Source: Flavobacterium pectinovorum
GTDB lineage: Bacteria > Bacteroidota > Bacteroidia > Flavobacteriales > Flavobacteriaceae
Reading direction: 5' to 3'
Assembly: GCF_006438875.1 (NCBI RefSeq)
Contig: NZ_RCZH01000005.1
Span: forward strand, 186,001-250,000
Length of the DNA stretch: 64,000 nucleotides
A program made the position numbers and the translations under genes. Of the stretch, positions 16,520-25,333 are shown piece after piece. Position 1 is the stretch's first letter; every line of letters begins with the position of its first letter. The notes under the pieces were generated by a model. That model was not told the DNA's origin, searched no databases, and saw nothing but the letters and a program-made list of their open reading frames with translations.

Positions 16520-17441
16520 AAAAATCAAATCCATTTTTTTTTAAAGTGTTCTTTAATTTTAAAAAGAAGCGTAAACAAAAAGAAGGCATATTCAATAGAA
16601 ACCGAATTTTTGGGGTACTATTTTGTTTGTCTACATCTTTTAGATAAAAATTCATTTTATCCTTATTTCCAAAGACATAATAGCGCAAACCATATTCGAT
16701 TCTGTATAAGTCGAGAAAATTTTTAAGCGATGGATTTTCTTTTTCTGAAAGTTTAAATTGCTCAAAATCCATTAAATTCATTGCATTTATATTGTTCTTT
16801 GTCAGACTTTCAGGAACATTAAAGTTATAAATAGCAGTTACAGTATTTGTTATAGCGACTGGATGTTTTATACCAATTTTTGTCCAGAGTTCTAAATCCT
16901 GACCATTTGTAACGTTTGGCGTAAATCCTCGGTTTTGTTCTACTATTTCTTTTGGAATAGCTAAAGAAGAAGTCCATGTAATTCTATAAGGGCTGTTTGA
17001 AAAAAAATAATCCGCTATAATTCCTCTAAAGGATTCATTTATTCCATTGAAATTAGGAATTTGAAAGTGATTTTTAGAAATTCTAATTTTATAGCGGGAA
17101 CAGTATATTCCACAATTGGGAAAATTATGATATAAATTGGATAGTTCCTCTAAATGATTTTGAAACCAATAATCATCGGCATCTAAAAAAGCAATAAGTT
17201 TTCCTTTTGATTTCTCTATTCCAAGATTTCTTGCGACAGAAACGCCTTGGTTTTTTTGATTGTAAATTTGAATTCTATGGTCCTTAAATCCAAGTGCCAG
17301 AATTTCGCTTTTATCAGTAGATCCATCATTAATTATAATAATTTCATAATCAGTAAAAGTTTGATTGAGAACACTTTTTATTGTATTTTCAATATGATTT
17401 TCTTTATTGTAGAGAGGAATAATAATAGAAAAAAACGCCAT
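16506..17441 (-). CDS. GT2 family glycosyltransferase
   Basis: This 311-residue GT2 enzyme has SIIIPLYNKENHIENTIKSV at the start, IIIINDGSTDKS, and the metal-binding FLDADDYW near residues 89-96. The acidic acceptor-side motif is NGQDLELWTKIG near residue 200. It lies six bases after the other GT2 gene, and both follow ftsE. The last bases run into the convergent fdtA-like gene, so the two transcripts overlap at their ends. The specific sugar is not predictable. Confidence 0.92.
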   Translation of the reverse strand: MAFFSIIIPLYNKENHIENTIKSVLNQTFTDYEIIIINDGSTDKSEILALGFKDHRIQIYNQKNQGVSVARNLGIEKSKGKLIAFLDADDYWFQNHLEELSNLYHNFPNCGIYCSRYKIRISKNHFQIPNFNGINESFRGIIADYFFSNSPYRITWTSSLAIPKEIVEQNRGFTPNVTNGQDLELWTKIGIKHPVAITNTVTAIYNFNVPESLTKNNINAMNLMDFEQFKLSEKENPSLKNFLDLYRIEYGLRYYVFGNKDKMNFYLKDVDKQNSTPKIRFLLNMPSFCLRFFLKLKNTLKKNGFDFSIYD

Positions 17442-17447
17442 AATAGT

Positions 17448-18335
17448 TTATTTTTTTAAATTACAGAAATATCCTAATTTGTAAAAATCAAGCAAATATA
17501 GATTGGGGTTTTCTGAAATTAAATTAGTAACTATTCTTTGTTTACTTTTTTTATAAATTGATTTTACAACTCCAATAAGATGAAGTTTTTTTAAAGTTAC
17601 ATAAAGCTTAGTGAGTTTAATGTCTTTAGAGTCAATTTTTTGAGTTGAAATTAAATGATAAAGATTTTTTACTGCGGTTTCAGTTTTTTTTACAAAGTCG
17701 ATACTATCTTCATCATTATGATGAATTAGTGGATTCTCACTATGAGTAATTGAAATAGAATTTAAGCGTAAGTTTTTTATAAAAACAAAATCTTCATATC
17801 CATATTCTTTTATGAATTCCGGAAAAGGATATTTTGAAAGAATTACTTTTTTTAGAAGTAAATTCCACGTAAATACAAAATCGTAATTGTCTTTAAGCCT
17901 TTGATCTAAAGTCTTGATTTCTCTGCTTATTCCGTATTTCCATCGCAATATTTTTTCTTTGGAAGGAGTAATATTACGATATTTAACTCCACCAAAAATC
18001 ACATCATTTGATATTGATAATGCTTTTATATAGTTTTTAATATAAAATTCACTTTCAGGAAAAGAATCCGCTTCCATAATCAAAAGATAATCGTATTTTG
18101 ATTTAGAACTTAATGAATTAATGTTTTTTCCTCTTCCCAGATTGGTTTCGTTTATAAAAAACGAACAATTTGGCAATAGATTAATTTCTTGGTTTATGAG
18201 GTTTTCAATAGAATTTGAAGCGTCGTCCTGACATAGGATTTCAAAATCAATTCCATTAAAGTTACACTGTTTTACTAACTCATTTACAAGAGGTAAAACA
18301 TTATAATTATAAACCGGAATTAAAATAGAAAGCAT
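17448..18335 (-). CDS. GT2 family glycosyltransferase
   Basis: This 295-residue protein starts LSILIPVYNYNVLPLVNELV, has EILCQDDASNS and NLGRGKNINSLS, and the DxD-equivalent IMEADSFPESEF near residues 91-102. The YGYEDFVFIKNLRL segment gives the acidic acceptor-side pair. It is a GT2-like enzyme for polysaccharide assembly. Its ATG overlaps the ftsE stop codon in a TAATG junction, a strong sign of translational coupling to a cell-division gene. Confidence 0.9.
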   Translation of the reverse strand: MLSILIPVYNYNVLPLVNELVKQCNFNGIDFEILCQDDASNSIENLINQEINLLPNCSFFINETNLGRGKNINSLSSKSKYDYLLIMEADSFPESEFYIKNYIKALSISNDVIFGGVKYRNITPSKEKILRWKYGISREIKTLDQRLKDNYDFVFTWNLLLKKVILSKYPFPEFIKEYGYEDFVFIKNLRLNSISITHSENPLIHHNDEDSIDFVKKTETAVKNLYHLISTQKIDSKDIKLTKLYVTLKKLHLIGVVKSIYKKSKQRIVTNLISENPNLYLLDFYKLGYFCNLKK

Positions 18336-19018
18336 TACACGCTGCGTTGCACCACTTCAAAAATTCTCTCGTCTTCACATTTTAATGTTTTAGACGGGAA
18401 CTTCATCAATAAAGCATAATCATGAGTTGCCATGATAATAGTTTTACCATTTGCGTTGATTTTTTTCAACACTTCAAGAACTTCAGAACTTGTTTGTGGA
18501 TCAAGGTTTCCGGTTGGTTCATCGGCAAGAATAAATTCAGGATCATTTAATAATGCTCTGGCAATTGCGACACGTTGTTGTTCTCCTCCCGAAAGTTGGT
18601 GAGGCATTTTGTTTACAAAATCTTTCATTCCAACTTTGTCCAGAACTTCATCGATTTTGTGTTCCATTGCTTCTTTTTCAGTCCAGCCTGTTGCTTTTAG
18701 AACAAAAAGCATGTTGTCTTTTACAGAACGGTCCGGAAGTAATTTGAAATCCTGAAATACGATTCCGATTTTACGTCTCAAATACGGAATTTCATTTTCT
18801 TTTAAAGCTGCCAAATCAAATTCAACGATATGACCTTCACCTTCAGATAAAGGCAAATCTCCGTACAATGTTTTCATGAAGCTACTTTTTCCGGAACCTG
18901 TTTTTCCAATTATATAGATAAATTCGCCATGCTGAACATCTAAATTAATATGAGATAAAATTTTTCTTCCTTCCTGATATATAGTGACTTCTTTAAGAGA
19001 CAGTACGATTTGTGACAT
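18335..19018 (-). CDS. ftsE: Cell division ATP-binding protein FtsE
   Basis: This 227-residue ABC ATPase has Walker [10 protein letters not shown] near residue 38, the Q-loop region [13 protein letters not shown] typical of FtsE, the signature [15 protein letters not shown], and Walker [13 protein letters not shown]. FtsE with the membrane partner FtsX controls cell-wall hydrolases at the septum. No ftsX lies beside it; instead it leads an operon with two GT2 genes. Cell-division FtsE is a better fit than the LolD/MacB ATPases, which share the fold, because of the [10 protein letters not shown] region and length. Confidence 0.88.
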   Translation of the reverse strand: MSQIVLSLKEVTIYQEGRKILSHINLDVQHGEFIYIIGKTGSGKSSFMKTLYGDLPLSEGEGHIVEFDLAALKENEIPYLRRKIGIVFQDFKLLPDRSVKDNMLFVLKATGWTEKEAMEHKIDEVLDKVGMKDFVNKMPHQLSGGEQQRVAIARALLNDPEFILADEPTGNLDPQTSSEVLEVLKKINANGKTIIMATHDYALLMKFPSKTLKCEDERIFEVVQRSV

Positions 19019-19126
19019 AATAAATTGATTTGATTGGTAAAAGTAATAAGATAACGGTTGGATTCAAAATAAATTTGAATCATTTCTGAAGAAAATACAT
19101 TAAAAACTCTAAATGAAATTTTAAAC

Positions 19127-19194
19127 CACATAAGTGATATAAGTTCATTTAAGTAAATTGCGGTTAAAGCTTCTAACTTATAATTACTTATGTG
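19127..19194. repeat. Imperfect palindromic repeat (CACATAAGT type)
   Basis: CACATAAGTGATATAAGTT at 19127-19145 pairs with AACTTATAATTACTTATGTG at 19175-19194 with few mismatches. It lies between the divergent ftsE and TPR genes. The 312-base gap otherwise holds only the candidate promoter at 19303 and AT-rich sequence. Confidence 0.75.
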
Positions 19195-19302
19195 ACTTAT
19201 AGGATTAGATTTAATCTTTTTAGAAGCAGTTAAATATCAATGGTTAAAATTTTTGTTCATAATAAATGCTTGAAACGTTTCGTTATAGACGGTATAAAAT
19301 GA

Positions 19303-19310
19303 TACATTTG
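19303..19310 (+). promoter_or_regulatory. Candidate -7 element (TACATTTG) for the TPR gene
   Basis: TACATTTG matches TAnnTTTG and lies 19 bases before the ATG at 19330. No good TTG is seen at the proper distance upstream, so this is a partial match with a short leader. Confidence 0.5.
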
Positions 19311-19329
19311 AATACTAAATATAATTAAA

Positions 19330-22300
19330 ATGCGTAAACTTCCCCGGTTCTTTTTACTTCCTATAATCCTTATTTCGACCATAGTTTCGGCACAAAAATC
19401 AGCTATATATACTTACGATTTAAAGGATTTTGACAAAGCACTGGCTTTATACAATGACAAACAATATGCTTCGGCGCAACTTATCTTCGAATATGTAAAA
19501 AACAATGCAACTACTGAAGAAATTCAGTCAGATTGTGCTTATTATATTGCCAATTGCGCCATTAGAACCAACAAAGCTAATGCCGATGCTTTGATGGAAA
19601 AATTCGTAGACGATTATCCAACAAGTACCAAACAAAATCAGGCTTACGTCGAAGTGGCTCAGTTTTTCTTCGAGCAGGGAAATTATCCAAAAGCTTTGCA
19701 ATGGTTTGATAAAGTGGATGAAAGTTATATGAGTAAATCTGATTCGGATAAGTTTAATTTTCAGAAGGGATATAGTTATTTTAATGCCAAAAAGAAAAAA
19801 GAAGCTACAACGTATTTTAATAAAGTGGTGAATTCGCCTGTATTTGGTTCTCAAGCCAAATATTATTTAGGATTTATGGCTTATGAAGGCGATGATTATA
19901 AAGAAGCAACTAAATATTTTGATGAAGTTTCGGGCGAAGAAAAGTACAAAGAAAAGCTTTCATATTATCAGGCTGATATGAATTTCAAGTTAGGAAATTT
20001 TCAGAAAGCAATCGATTTGGGACAAAAAGCAATGGGAAAATCAAATGCTATTGAACAATCTGAATTGAACAAAATTATTGGAGAAAGTTATTTCAACTTA
20101 AAACAATATGACAAAGCGATTCCGTTTTTAGAGCAATATGCGGGTAAAAAAGGAAAGTGGAACAATACTGATTTCTACCAATTGGGATATGCATATTATG
20201 AGAAAAAGGATTATGAAAAGGCGATTTCCCAATTCAATAAAATCATTGAAGGAAAGGATTTCGTAGCTCAGAATGCGTATTACCATTTAGGTTTGGCTTA
20301 TTTAAATACAGGAAAAAAACAAGAAGCTTTGAATGCTTTTAAGAATGCTTCTGAAATGGATTTTAATGCTCAAATTCAGGAAGATGCAGCTTTAAATTAT
20401 GCTAAAGTGAGTTATGATATCGGAAATGCATATCAAACTGTTCCTGCAATTTTGCTTGATTTCCTTAAGAAATATCCAAATAATTCAAGTCGATCTGAAG
20501 TCGAAAAATTATTGGTTGATTCTTATATTTCTACTAAAAATTACAAAGAAGCGTTGACTTTACTGGAAAAAAACAGATCACCTGAGAATAAAGCGGCGTA
20601 TCAAAAAGTGCTTTTTTACAGAGGATTGGAATTGTATAATGAATCAAATTATCAGGAAGCCGGAAAAATGTTTAAAAGTGCTATTAGCGAACAAAAAACA
20701 CCTGAGTTTACAGCTCGTGCAACTTTCTGGAAAGCAGAAACGGAATATGTGACAGATGATTCTCAAAATGCTTTATTGAGCTACAAACAGTTTGTAGGTT
20801 TGGCTGCGGCAAAAACTACTGATGAGTATAAAAACATCAATTACAATATTGGATATGCTTATTTTAAGCTGAAAGAATACGATCAGGCAGGAAATTCTTT
20901 TCAGGCGCAAATTGATAATTCGAAAGAAGACAAAGTTCGTTTGAATGATTCATACTTACGTTTAGGAGATTGCCGATTTGTGACTGCAAAATATAGTGCC
21001 GCAAATGAAGCTTACGCAAAAGCGATCGAAGCAAAAGGTGTTGATGCTGATTATGCGCAATTCCAAAAGGCAATTTCGTACGGTTTTATGTCTAAGAATG
21101 ATAAGAAAATTGATGAGCTGAATAATTTCCTTCAGATGTATAAAAAATCAGAATATCGTGATGATGCTTTATTCGAATTAGGAAATACATATGTCGCAGA
21201 AAAGAAAAACGATCAGGCGCTTAAAACTTATGATCAGTTAATTTCTGAATATAAAAACGGTTCATTTACATCAAAATCTATTTTGAAACAAGGTTTGATT
21301 TATTACAATTCAGATCGTGACGATCAGGCTTTGGTTAAATTCAAAAAAGTAGCGGCAGAATTCCCAAAAACTCCCGAAGCTTTAGAGGCGGTTTCTACTG
21401 CGAGATTGATTTACGTTGATTCAGGAAAAGTCGATGAATATGCGACTTGGGTTCGTACTTTGGATTTTGTTTCTGTCACAGATGCTGAATTGGACAATGA
21501 TACTTACGACGCAGCTTTCAAACAATACAGTCAAAACAACAGTAAACAGGCGATCACTGGTTTTGCAGGTTATGTGACTAAGTTTCCGTCAGGAATTCAT
21601 GCGCTTGAAGCTAATTTTTATCTGGCACAATTGTACTTTGCTGAAGGTTCAGAAACGAAGTCGGTTACAAATTATCAATATGTAATTGATCAGCCAAGAA
21701 ACGAATTTACAGAACAAGCACTAACCAGATTATCTCAAATTTACTTGAAAGCCAAAGATTGTGATAAATCGATTCCGGTTCTGGTACGTTTAGAAAACGA
21801 AGCTGATTTCCCTCAGAATAAAAGCTTTGCACAAGCTAATTTGATGAAATGTTATTACGACAAAAAAGATTACGATAATTCAGTTGTATACGCAGACAAA
21901 GTATTGCAAAACGCAAAAGCAGATGCAAATGTAAAATCGGATGCGCAGATTATAGTAGCGCGTTCCGCCATGCAAACCGGAGATGAAGATAAAGCTAAAA
22001 CGGCTTATGCAAAATTATCGGCAACATCAAAAGGAGAATTAGCAGCTGAAGCGTTGTATTATGATGCTTACTTTAAAACTAAAGAAGGCAAATTTGATGC
22101 ATCGAATGTTTCGGTTCAAAAGCTGGCTAAAAACTATTCGGCTTATAAATATTATGGTGCGAAGAGTTTGGTTTTAATGGCGAAAAACTTCTACGGATTA
22201 AAAGACAGTTATCAGGCGACTTATATTTTGGATAACGTAATTAACAATTTCACCGATTATCCGGATGTTGTCGAAGAAGCTAAAAAAGAATTAAGTGCGA

Positions 22301-22344
22301 TAAAAGTAGAAGAATCTAAAACGAATTCGTCGATTACGAAATAA
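19330..22344 (+). CDS. Large periplasmic tetratricopeptide-repeat protein
   Basis: This 1004-residue product starts with a signal peptide ending near STIVSAQ. The rest is almost entirely helical TPR-type repeats. Typical units are ALQWFDKVDESY, AIPFLEQYAGKKG, AISQFNKIIEG, AYYHLGLAYLNTGKKQEAL and DDALFELGNTYVAEKKNDQA. TPR arrays serve as protein-binding scaffolds. It is followed by a PhzF-family gene and then by an outer-membrane barrel gene, so it may be a periplasmic scaffold for that barrel. This is only an inference from position. I do not recognise a named gene. It lies divergently from ftsE. Confidence 0.88.
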   Translation: MRKLPRFFLLPIILISTIVSAQKSAIYTYDLKDFDKALALYNDKQYASAQLIFEYVKNNATTEEIQSDCAYYIANCAIRTNKANADALMEKFVDDYPTSTKQNQAYVEVAQFFFEQGNYPKALQWFDKVDESYMSKSDSDKFNFQKGYSYFNAKKKKEATTYFNKVVNSPVFGSQAKYYLGFMAYEGDDYKEATKYFDEVSGEEKYKEKLSYYQADMNFKLGNFQKAIDLGQKAMGKSNAIEQSELNKIIGESYFNLKQYDKAIPFLEQYAGKKGKWNNTDFYQLGYAYYEKKDYEKAISQFNKIIEGKDFVAQNAYYHLGLAYLNTGKKQEALNAFKNASEMDFNAQIQEDAALNYAKVSYDIGNAYQTVPAILLDFLKKYPNNSSRSEVEKLLVDSYISTKNYKEALTLLEKNRSPENKAAYQKVLFYRGLELYNESNYQEAGKMFKSAISEQKTPEFTARATFWKAETEYVTDDSQNALLSYKQFVGLAAAKTTDEYKNINYNIGYAYFKLKEYDQAGNSFQAQIDNSKEDKVRLNDSYLRLGDCRFVTAKYSAANEAYAKAIEAKGVDADYAQFQKAISYGFMSKNDKKIDELNNFLQMYKKSEYRDDALFELGNTYVAEKKNDQALKTYDQLISEYKNGSFTSKSILKQGLIYYNSDRDDQALVKFKKVAAEFPKTPEALEAVSTARLIYVDSGKVDEYATWVRTLDFVSVTDAELDNDTYDAAFKQYSQNNSKQAITGFAGYVTKFPSGIHALEANFYLAQLYFAEGSETKSVTNYQYVIDQPRNEFTEQALTRLSQIYLKAKDCDKSIPVLVRLENEADFPQNKSFAQANLMKCYYDKKDYDNSVVYADKVLQNAKADANVKSDAQIIVARSAMQTGDEDKAKTAYAKLSATSKGELAAEALYYDAYFKTKEGKFDASNVSVQKLAKNYSAYKYYGAKSLVLMAKNFYGLKDSYQATYILDNVINNFTDYPDVVEEAKKELSAIKVEESKTNSSITK

Positions 22345-22346
22345 AA

Positions 22347-22405
22347 TGCAAGATTAAAGATGCAAGAAACAAGAAAAATCTTTTCTCTTTCTTCTTGCCT
22401 CTTTC
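22347..22405. repeat. Palindromic repeat of CAAGAAACAAG type
   Basis: The left part is built of GCAAGAT and GCAAGAAACAAGAAAA words, and the right part is CTCTTTCTTCTTGC. The arms pair imperfectly around a short centre. The element lies in the 83-base gap between the TPR and PhzF genes. Confidence 0.65.
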
Positions 22406-22427
22406 AAAAAATAAAATAAAGAAAAAA

Positions 22428-23291
22428 ATGAGTTTACCTTTTTATATAGTTGATGTTTTTGCAGATAAAAGATATGCCGGTAATCAATTGGCGGTTTTTT
22501 TAGATGCTGAAAATTTAAGTTCTGAAGAAATGCAGCAAATGGCACGCGAAATTAATTTTGCAGAAAGCACATTTGTTACCAAACTTGATTTAGAAAATAA
22601 TAAAGCTGAGATTAAAATTTTTACTCCGGCGCATGAAATGCAATTTGCAGGTCATCCGATCATTGGAACTTCGTGGGTTTTGATGAATAAGATTTTTAAA
22701 AACGAACCAAAACAGATCACTTTGAATGTTCCAATTGGGCCAATCGCGATTCATAAAACGGAAGATTTGATTTGGTTAAAAGCGGCACAGCCAAAATTTT
22801 GGGACATTTTTGCGAAAGAAGATTTTACAGTATTCAGCAATCTGAAAAATCATGATTTTGAAAATCAATTCCCTATTCAGGAAGTAACGACCGGAAGTGC
22901 CTTTGTAATGGTTGGATTAAGTAGTAAAAGAGCTTTGGAAAATTTGGTTTTAGATAAGGATAAAACAGATGAATGGTTGAAAAAGAATTGCAAAACAGAT
23001 CATAGAGCTTTGTATTTCTATTATTTAGAAGGTTCGAAATTGTTTAGCAGAATGTTATGTATTGAACACAATCAATTGGTAGAAGATGCTGCGACAGGAA
23101 GCGCAAGTACTTGTTTACAGGCTTTTTTATTAAAATATCATAAGCCTGAATTTGAAATGATTAATCATCAGGGAGATTATATCAACCGCCCGTCTCAGAT
23201 TTATTTCAACGGAAAACTAACCGATAATCAATTTGATATTAAAATAGGTGGAAAAGCTCAATTTGTTGCAAAAGGAGATTGGGAAGTTTAG
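22428..23291 (+). CDS. PhzF family isomerase-like enzyme
   Basis: From the ATG at 22428 the product is 287 residues. The extension to 22395 adds only a charged stretch derived from the repeat, so I reject it. Two-lobed PhzF features are seen: YIVDVFADKRYAGNQLAVF at the start, the catalytic glutamate E46 in NFAESTFV, FTPAHEMQFAGHPIIGT, and the second-half motif EDAATGSAS. PhzF-like proteins catalyse isomerisations related to phenazine precursor chemistry, but most homologues outside phenazine clusters, like this one, have unknown substrates. No other phenazine gene is present. Confidence 0.9.
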   Translation: MSLPFYIVDVFADKRYAGNQLAVFLDAENLSSEEMQQMAREINFAESTFVTKLDLENNKAEIKIFTPAHEMQFAGHPIIGTSWVLMNKIFKNEPKQITLNVPIGPIAIHKTEDLIWLKAAQPKFWDIFAKEDFTVFSNLKNHDFENQFPIQEVTTGSAFVMVGLSSKRALENLVLDKDKTDEWLKKNCKTDHRALYFYYLEGSKLFSRMLCIEHNQLVEDAATGSASTCLQAFLLKYHKPEFEMINHQGDYINRPSQIYFNGKLTDNQFDIKIGGKAQFVAKGDWEV

Positions 23292-23296
23292 GTTTA

Positions 23297-23424
23297 GATA
23301 ATAGAAAAAAGAGCAAAGAAAATAGAGAAAAGATCTTAAAAAATAGAATAAAAAATATAGAGAAAATTCAGAAACAGAAGAGAAGTCTTTCTTCTTTACT
23401 CTTTCATCTTTTCTCTTTAAAAGA
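23297..23424. repeat. Purine/pyrimidine inverted repeat of AGAGAAAAGAT type
   Basis: The first half is purine-rich (AAAGAGCAAAGAAAATAGAG, AAAAGATCTT) and the second half pyrimidine-rich (TCTTTCTTCTTTACTCTTTC, ATCTTTTCTCTTTAAAAG). The halves pair imperfectly. This fills the whole gap between the PhzF gene and the barrel gene and lies in the barrel's leader. Confidence 0.6.
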
Positions 23425-23430
23425 AGAAAT

Positions 23431-25182
23431 ATGAAAATTAATTGCCAGAATAAAATCCTCATTATACTAGTATTGTTTGCTGTGCAGCTTTCGTTTTCGC
23501 AAAAGAAAAATGAAAGTATCGGTACTGAAACTGTAAATGTGGTAAAACCCTATTCGCCAACTATTTCGGATGCTTTTAAGGTTAAAGAAACTCCTTCGCT
23601 TGACGATACAGGAAATCAGCCTAAGGAAACGATTAAATATAGTATTTTGTCTGTTCCCGTAGCCTCTACATTTACGCCATCAAAAGGAAAAGCGGAAGGT
23701 GTTGAAAAAGCTAAAAAAGAAAAATTGTTTAATAATTATGCCACTTTAGGAGTTGGAAATTATGGCACTCTAAATGCTGAATTATTCGTAAATCAGGATT
23801 TAGGAAATAACGATTATGTGGCAGGAATGTTCCGTCATCATTCTTCTCAGGGCGGAATTAGCGGTGTAGATTTAAATGATGAATTTTATGATACTGCCTT
23901 AAATGTTGGTTATGGTGTAAACAATCGCGATATGTCGTGGAATGTGGATTTAGGATATCAAAATCAATTGTATAATTGGTACGGTTTGCCGGCTGATTTT
24001 GGTATGACTTTGCCAGTTGGACAACAAGAAGATTTGATAAGAGGAATTAATCCGAATCATTCTTATAATACAATTGCTTTAGGCGGAAATATTGAGTTTA
24101 ATGAAGGGATTTTTAGCAAAGTAGCAACAAAATTTACGCATTTTTCAGATAGTTTCTCCTCTTCAGAAAATCGTTTTTATGTAAAACCGACTTTCAAAGT
24201 GGATGTGATGGATCAATCGATTAATACGAATGTAATAATAGATCACGTAAGCGGATCTTTTGAAAATAATTATGCCCGTAATAATACAGAACCGTTAAAA
24301 TACAGTTTAACGAATTTTGGCATTGAGCCTAGTTTTGTCATTCATGAAAACGACTGGACATTAGAATTAGGAGCTGGATTATTTTATGGTTTAGATTCTG
24401 AAAACAGCGGAAACAAATTTTATATTTATCCAAAAGTAAATGCTTCTTATAAATTAGTGGGTGATTTGATGATTTTCTATACAGGTGTATATGGTGCTTT
24501 AAACCAAAACTCTTATGCTGATTTTGTAACTGAGAATCCGTTTTTGTCGCCAACTTTAAACATGAGACCAACCAGTAATCAATATACTGTTTTTGCTGGT
24601 TTAAAAGGAAAATTAGCGAATAATATCAGTTATAATTTAACGGGTTTTTATCTTAACGAAAAAGATAAGGCGTTGTTTAAAAGCAATGATTATACAGAAG
24701 ATTTTGCTAATCAAAATTATGCTTACGGAAACTCTTTTGGAGTTGTTTATGATGACGTGAGAACGTTTCGTTTTTATGGAGAATTAAAAGCTGATTTTTC
24801 AGAGAATGTTTCTTTTGGAATCAATGGAACTTTTAATAGCTACAAATTTGATGGATTAGAAGCATGGAATTTACCATCGATGAAAATAAGCTCAAATCTG
24901 GATGTAAATATTACGAAACAATGGTACGCTGGATTAAATGTTTTCTTTGTGGGAGAACGTAAGGATATGCAATCTAATTTGAATTTAGGAGTTGATCCGG
25001 TTATTACGACTCTAAAAAGCTATTTTGATGCCAATGCACATGTAGGATATAAATACAACGAACGTTTGACGTTTTTCCTGAAACTTAATAATATAGGAAA
25101 TCAGGCTTATGAAAAATGGCTAAATTATCCGGTACAAGGATTTCAGGTGTTAGTGGGTGGAAATTATAAATTTGATTTTTAA
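23431..25182 (+). CDS. Outer-membrane beta-barrel protein, TonB-receptor-like without plug
   Basis: This 583-residue protein has a signal peptide ending near QLSFSQ, then a short N-terminal region with ETVNVVKPYSPTISDAFKV, then a long series of amphipathic beta strands (YATLGVGNYGTLNAELFV, FRHHSSQGGISGVDLNDEF) and a final strand ending in NYKFDF. A C-terminal phenylalanine is typical of outer-membrane barrels. A plug domain of about 130 residues, expected for a TonB-dependent receptor, is not visible. The barrel part resembles the TonB-receptor barrels of Bacteroidota. Function is unknown. The upstream TPR gene is a possible partner. Confidence 0.75.
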   Translation: MKINCQNKILIILVLFAVQLSFSQKKNESIGTETVNVVKPYSPTISDAFKVKETPSLDDTGNQPKETIKYSILSVPVASTFTPSKGKAEGVEKAKKEKLFNNYATLGVGNYGTLNAELFVNQDLGNNDYVAGMFRHHSSQGGISGVDLNDEFYDTALNVGYGVNNRDMSWNVDLGYQNQLYNWYGLPADFGMTLPVGQQEDLIRGINPNHSYNTIALGGNIEFNEGIFSKVATKFTHFSDSFSSSENRFYVKPTFKVDVMDQSINTNVIIDHVSGSFENNYARNNTEPLKYSLTNFGIEPSFVIHENDWTLELGAGLFYGLDSENSGNKFYIYPKVNASYKLVGDLMIFYTGVYGALNQNSYADFVTENPFLSPTLNMRPTSNQYTVFAGLKGKLANNISYNLTGFYLNEKDKALFKSNDYTEDFANQNYAYGNSFGVVYDDVRTFRFYGELKADFSENVSFGINGTFNSYKFDGLEAWNLPSMKISSNLDVNITKQWYAGLNVFFVGERKDMQSNLNLGVDPVITTLKSYFDANAHVGYKYNERLTFFLKLNNIGNQAYEKWLNYPVQGFQVLVGGNYKFDF

Positions 25183-25185
25183 ATA

Positions 25186-25324
25186 TTTGCCACGAAGGCG
25201 CTAAGACACGAAGTTTTTTTTATAAAGTTTTAAGCCACGAATTCACGAATTAATTTTAACTAAATTCGTGAATTCGTGGCTAACTTTTTTTTACGATCTT
25301 TGCGACTTAGCGCCTTTGTGGCAA
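25186..25324. repeat. Nested palindromic repeats in leader of GreA-like gene
   Basis: Outer arms (TTGCCACGAAGGCGCTAAGA at 25187 onward and CTTAGCGCCTTTGTGGCAA to 25324) enclose an inner palindrome with perfect 18-base arms (GCCACGAATTCACGAATT at 25234-25251 and its complement at 25263-25280). The two arm words are different families, so one repeat seems to sit inside the other. The ATG of the next gene follows ten bases later. Confidence 0.88.
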
Positions 25325-25333
25325 AACTTACCT

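Noticed and set aside
22395-22427. Extended start of the PhzF-like protein
   Set aside because: It would add a Lys-rich stretch derived from the intergenic repeat; the family start is at 22428.
22428-23291. PhzF-like gene as part of phenazine biosynthesis
   Set aside because: No other phenazine gene is nearby, and PhzF-family proteins are common outside that pathway.
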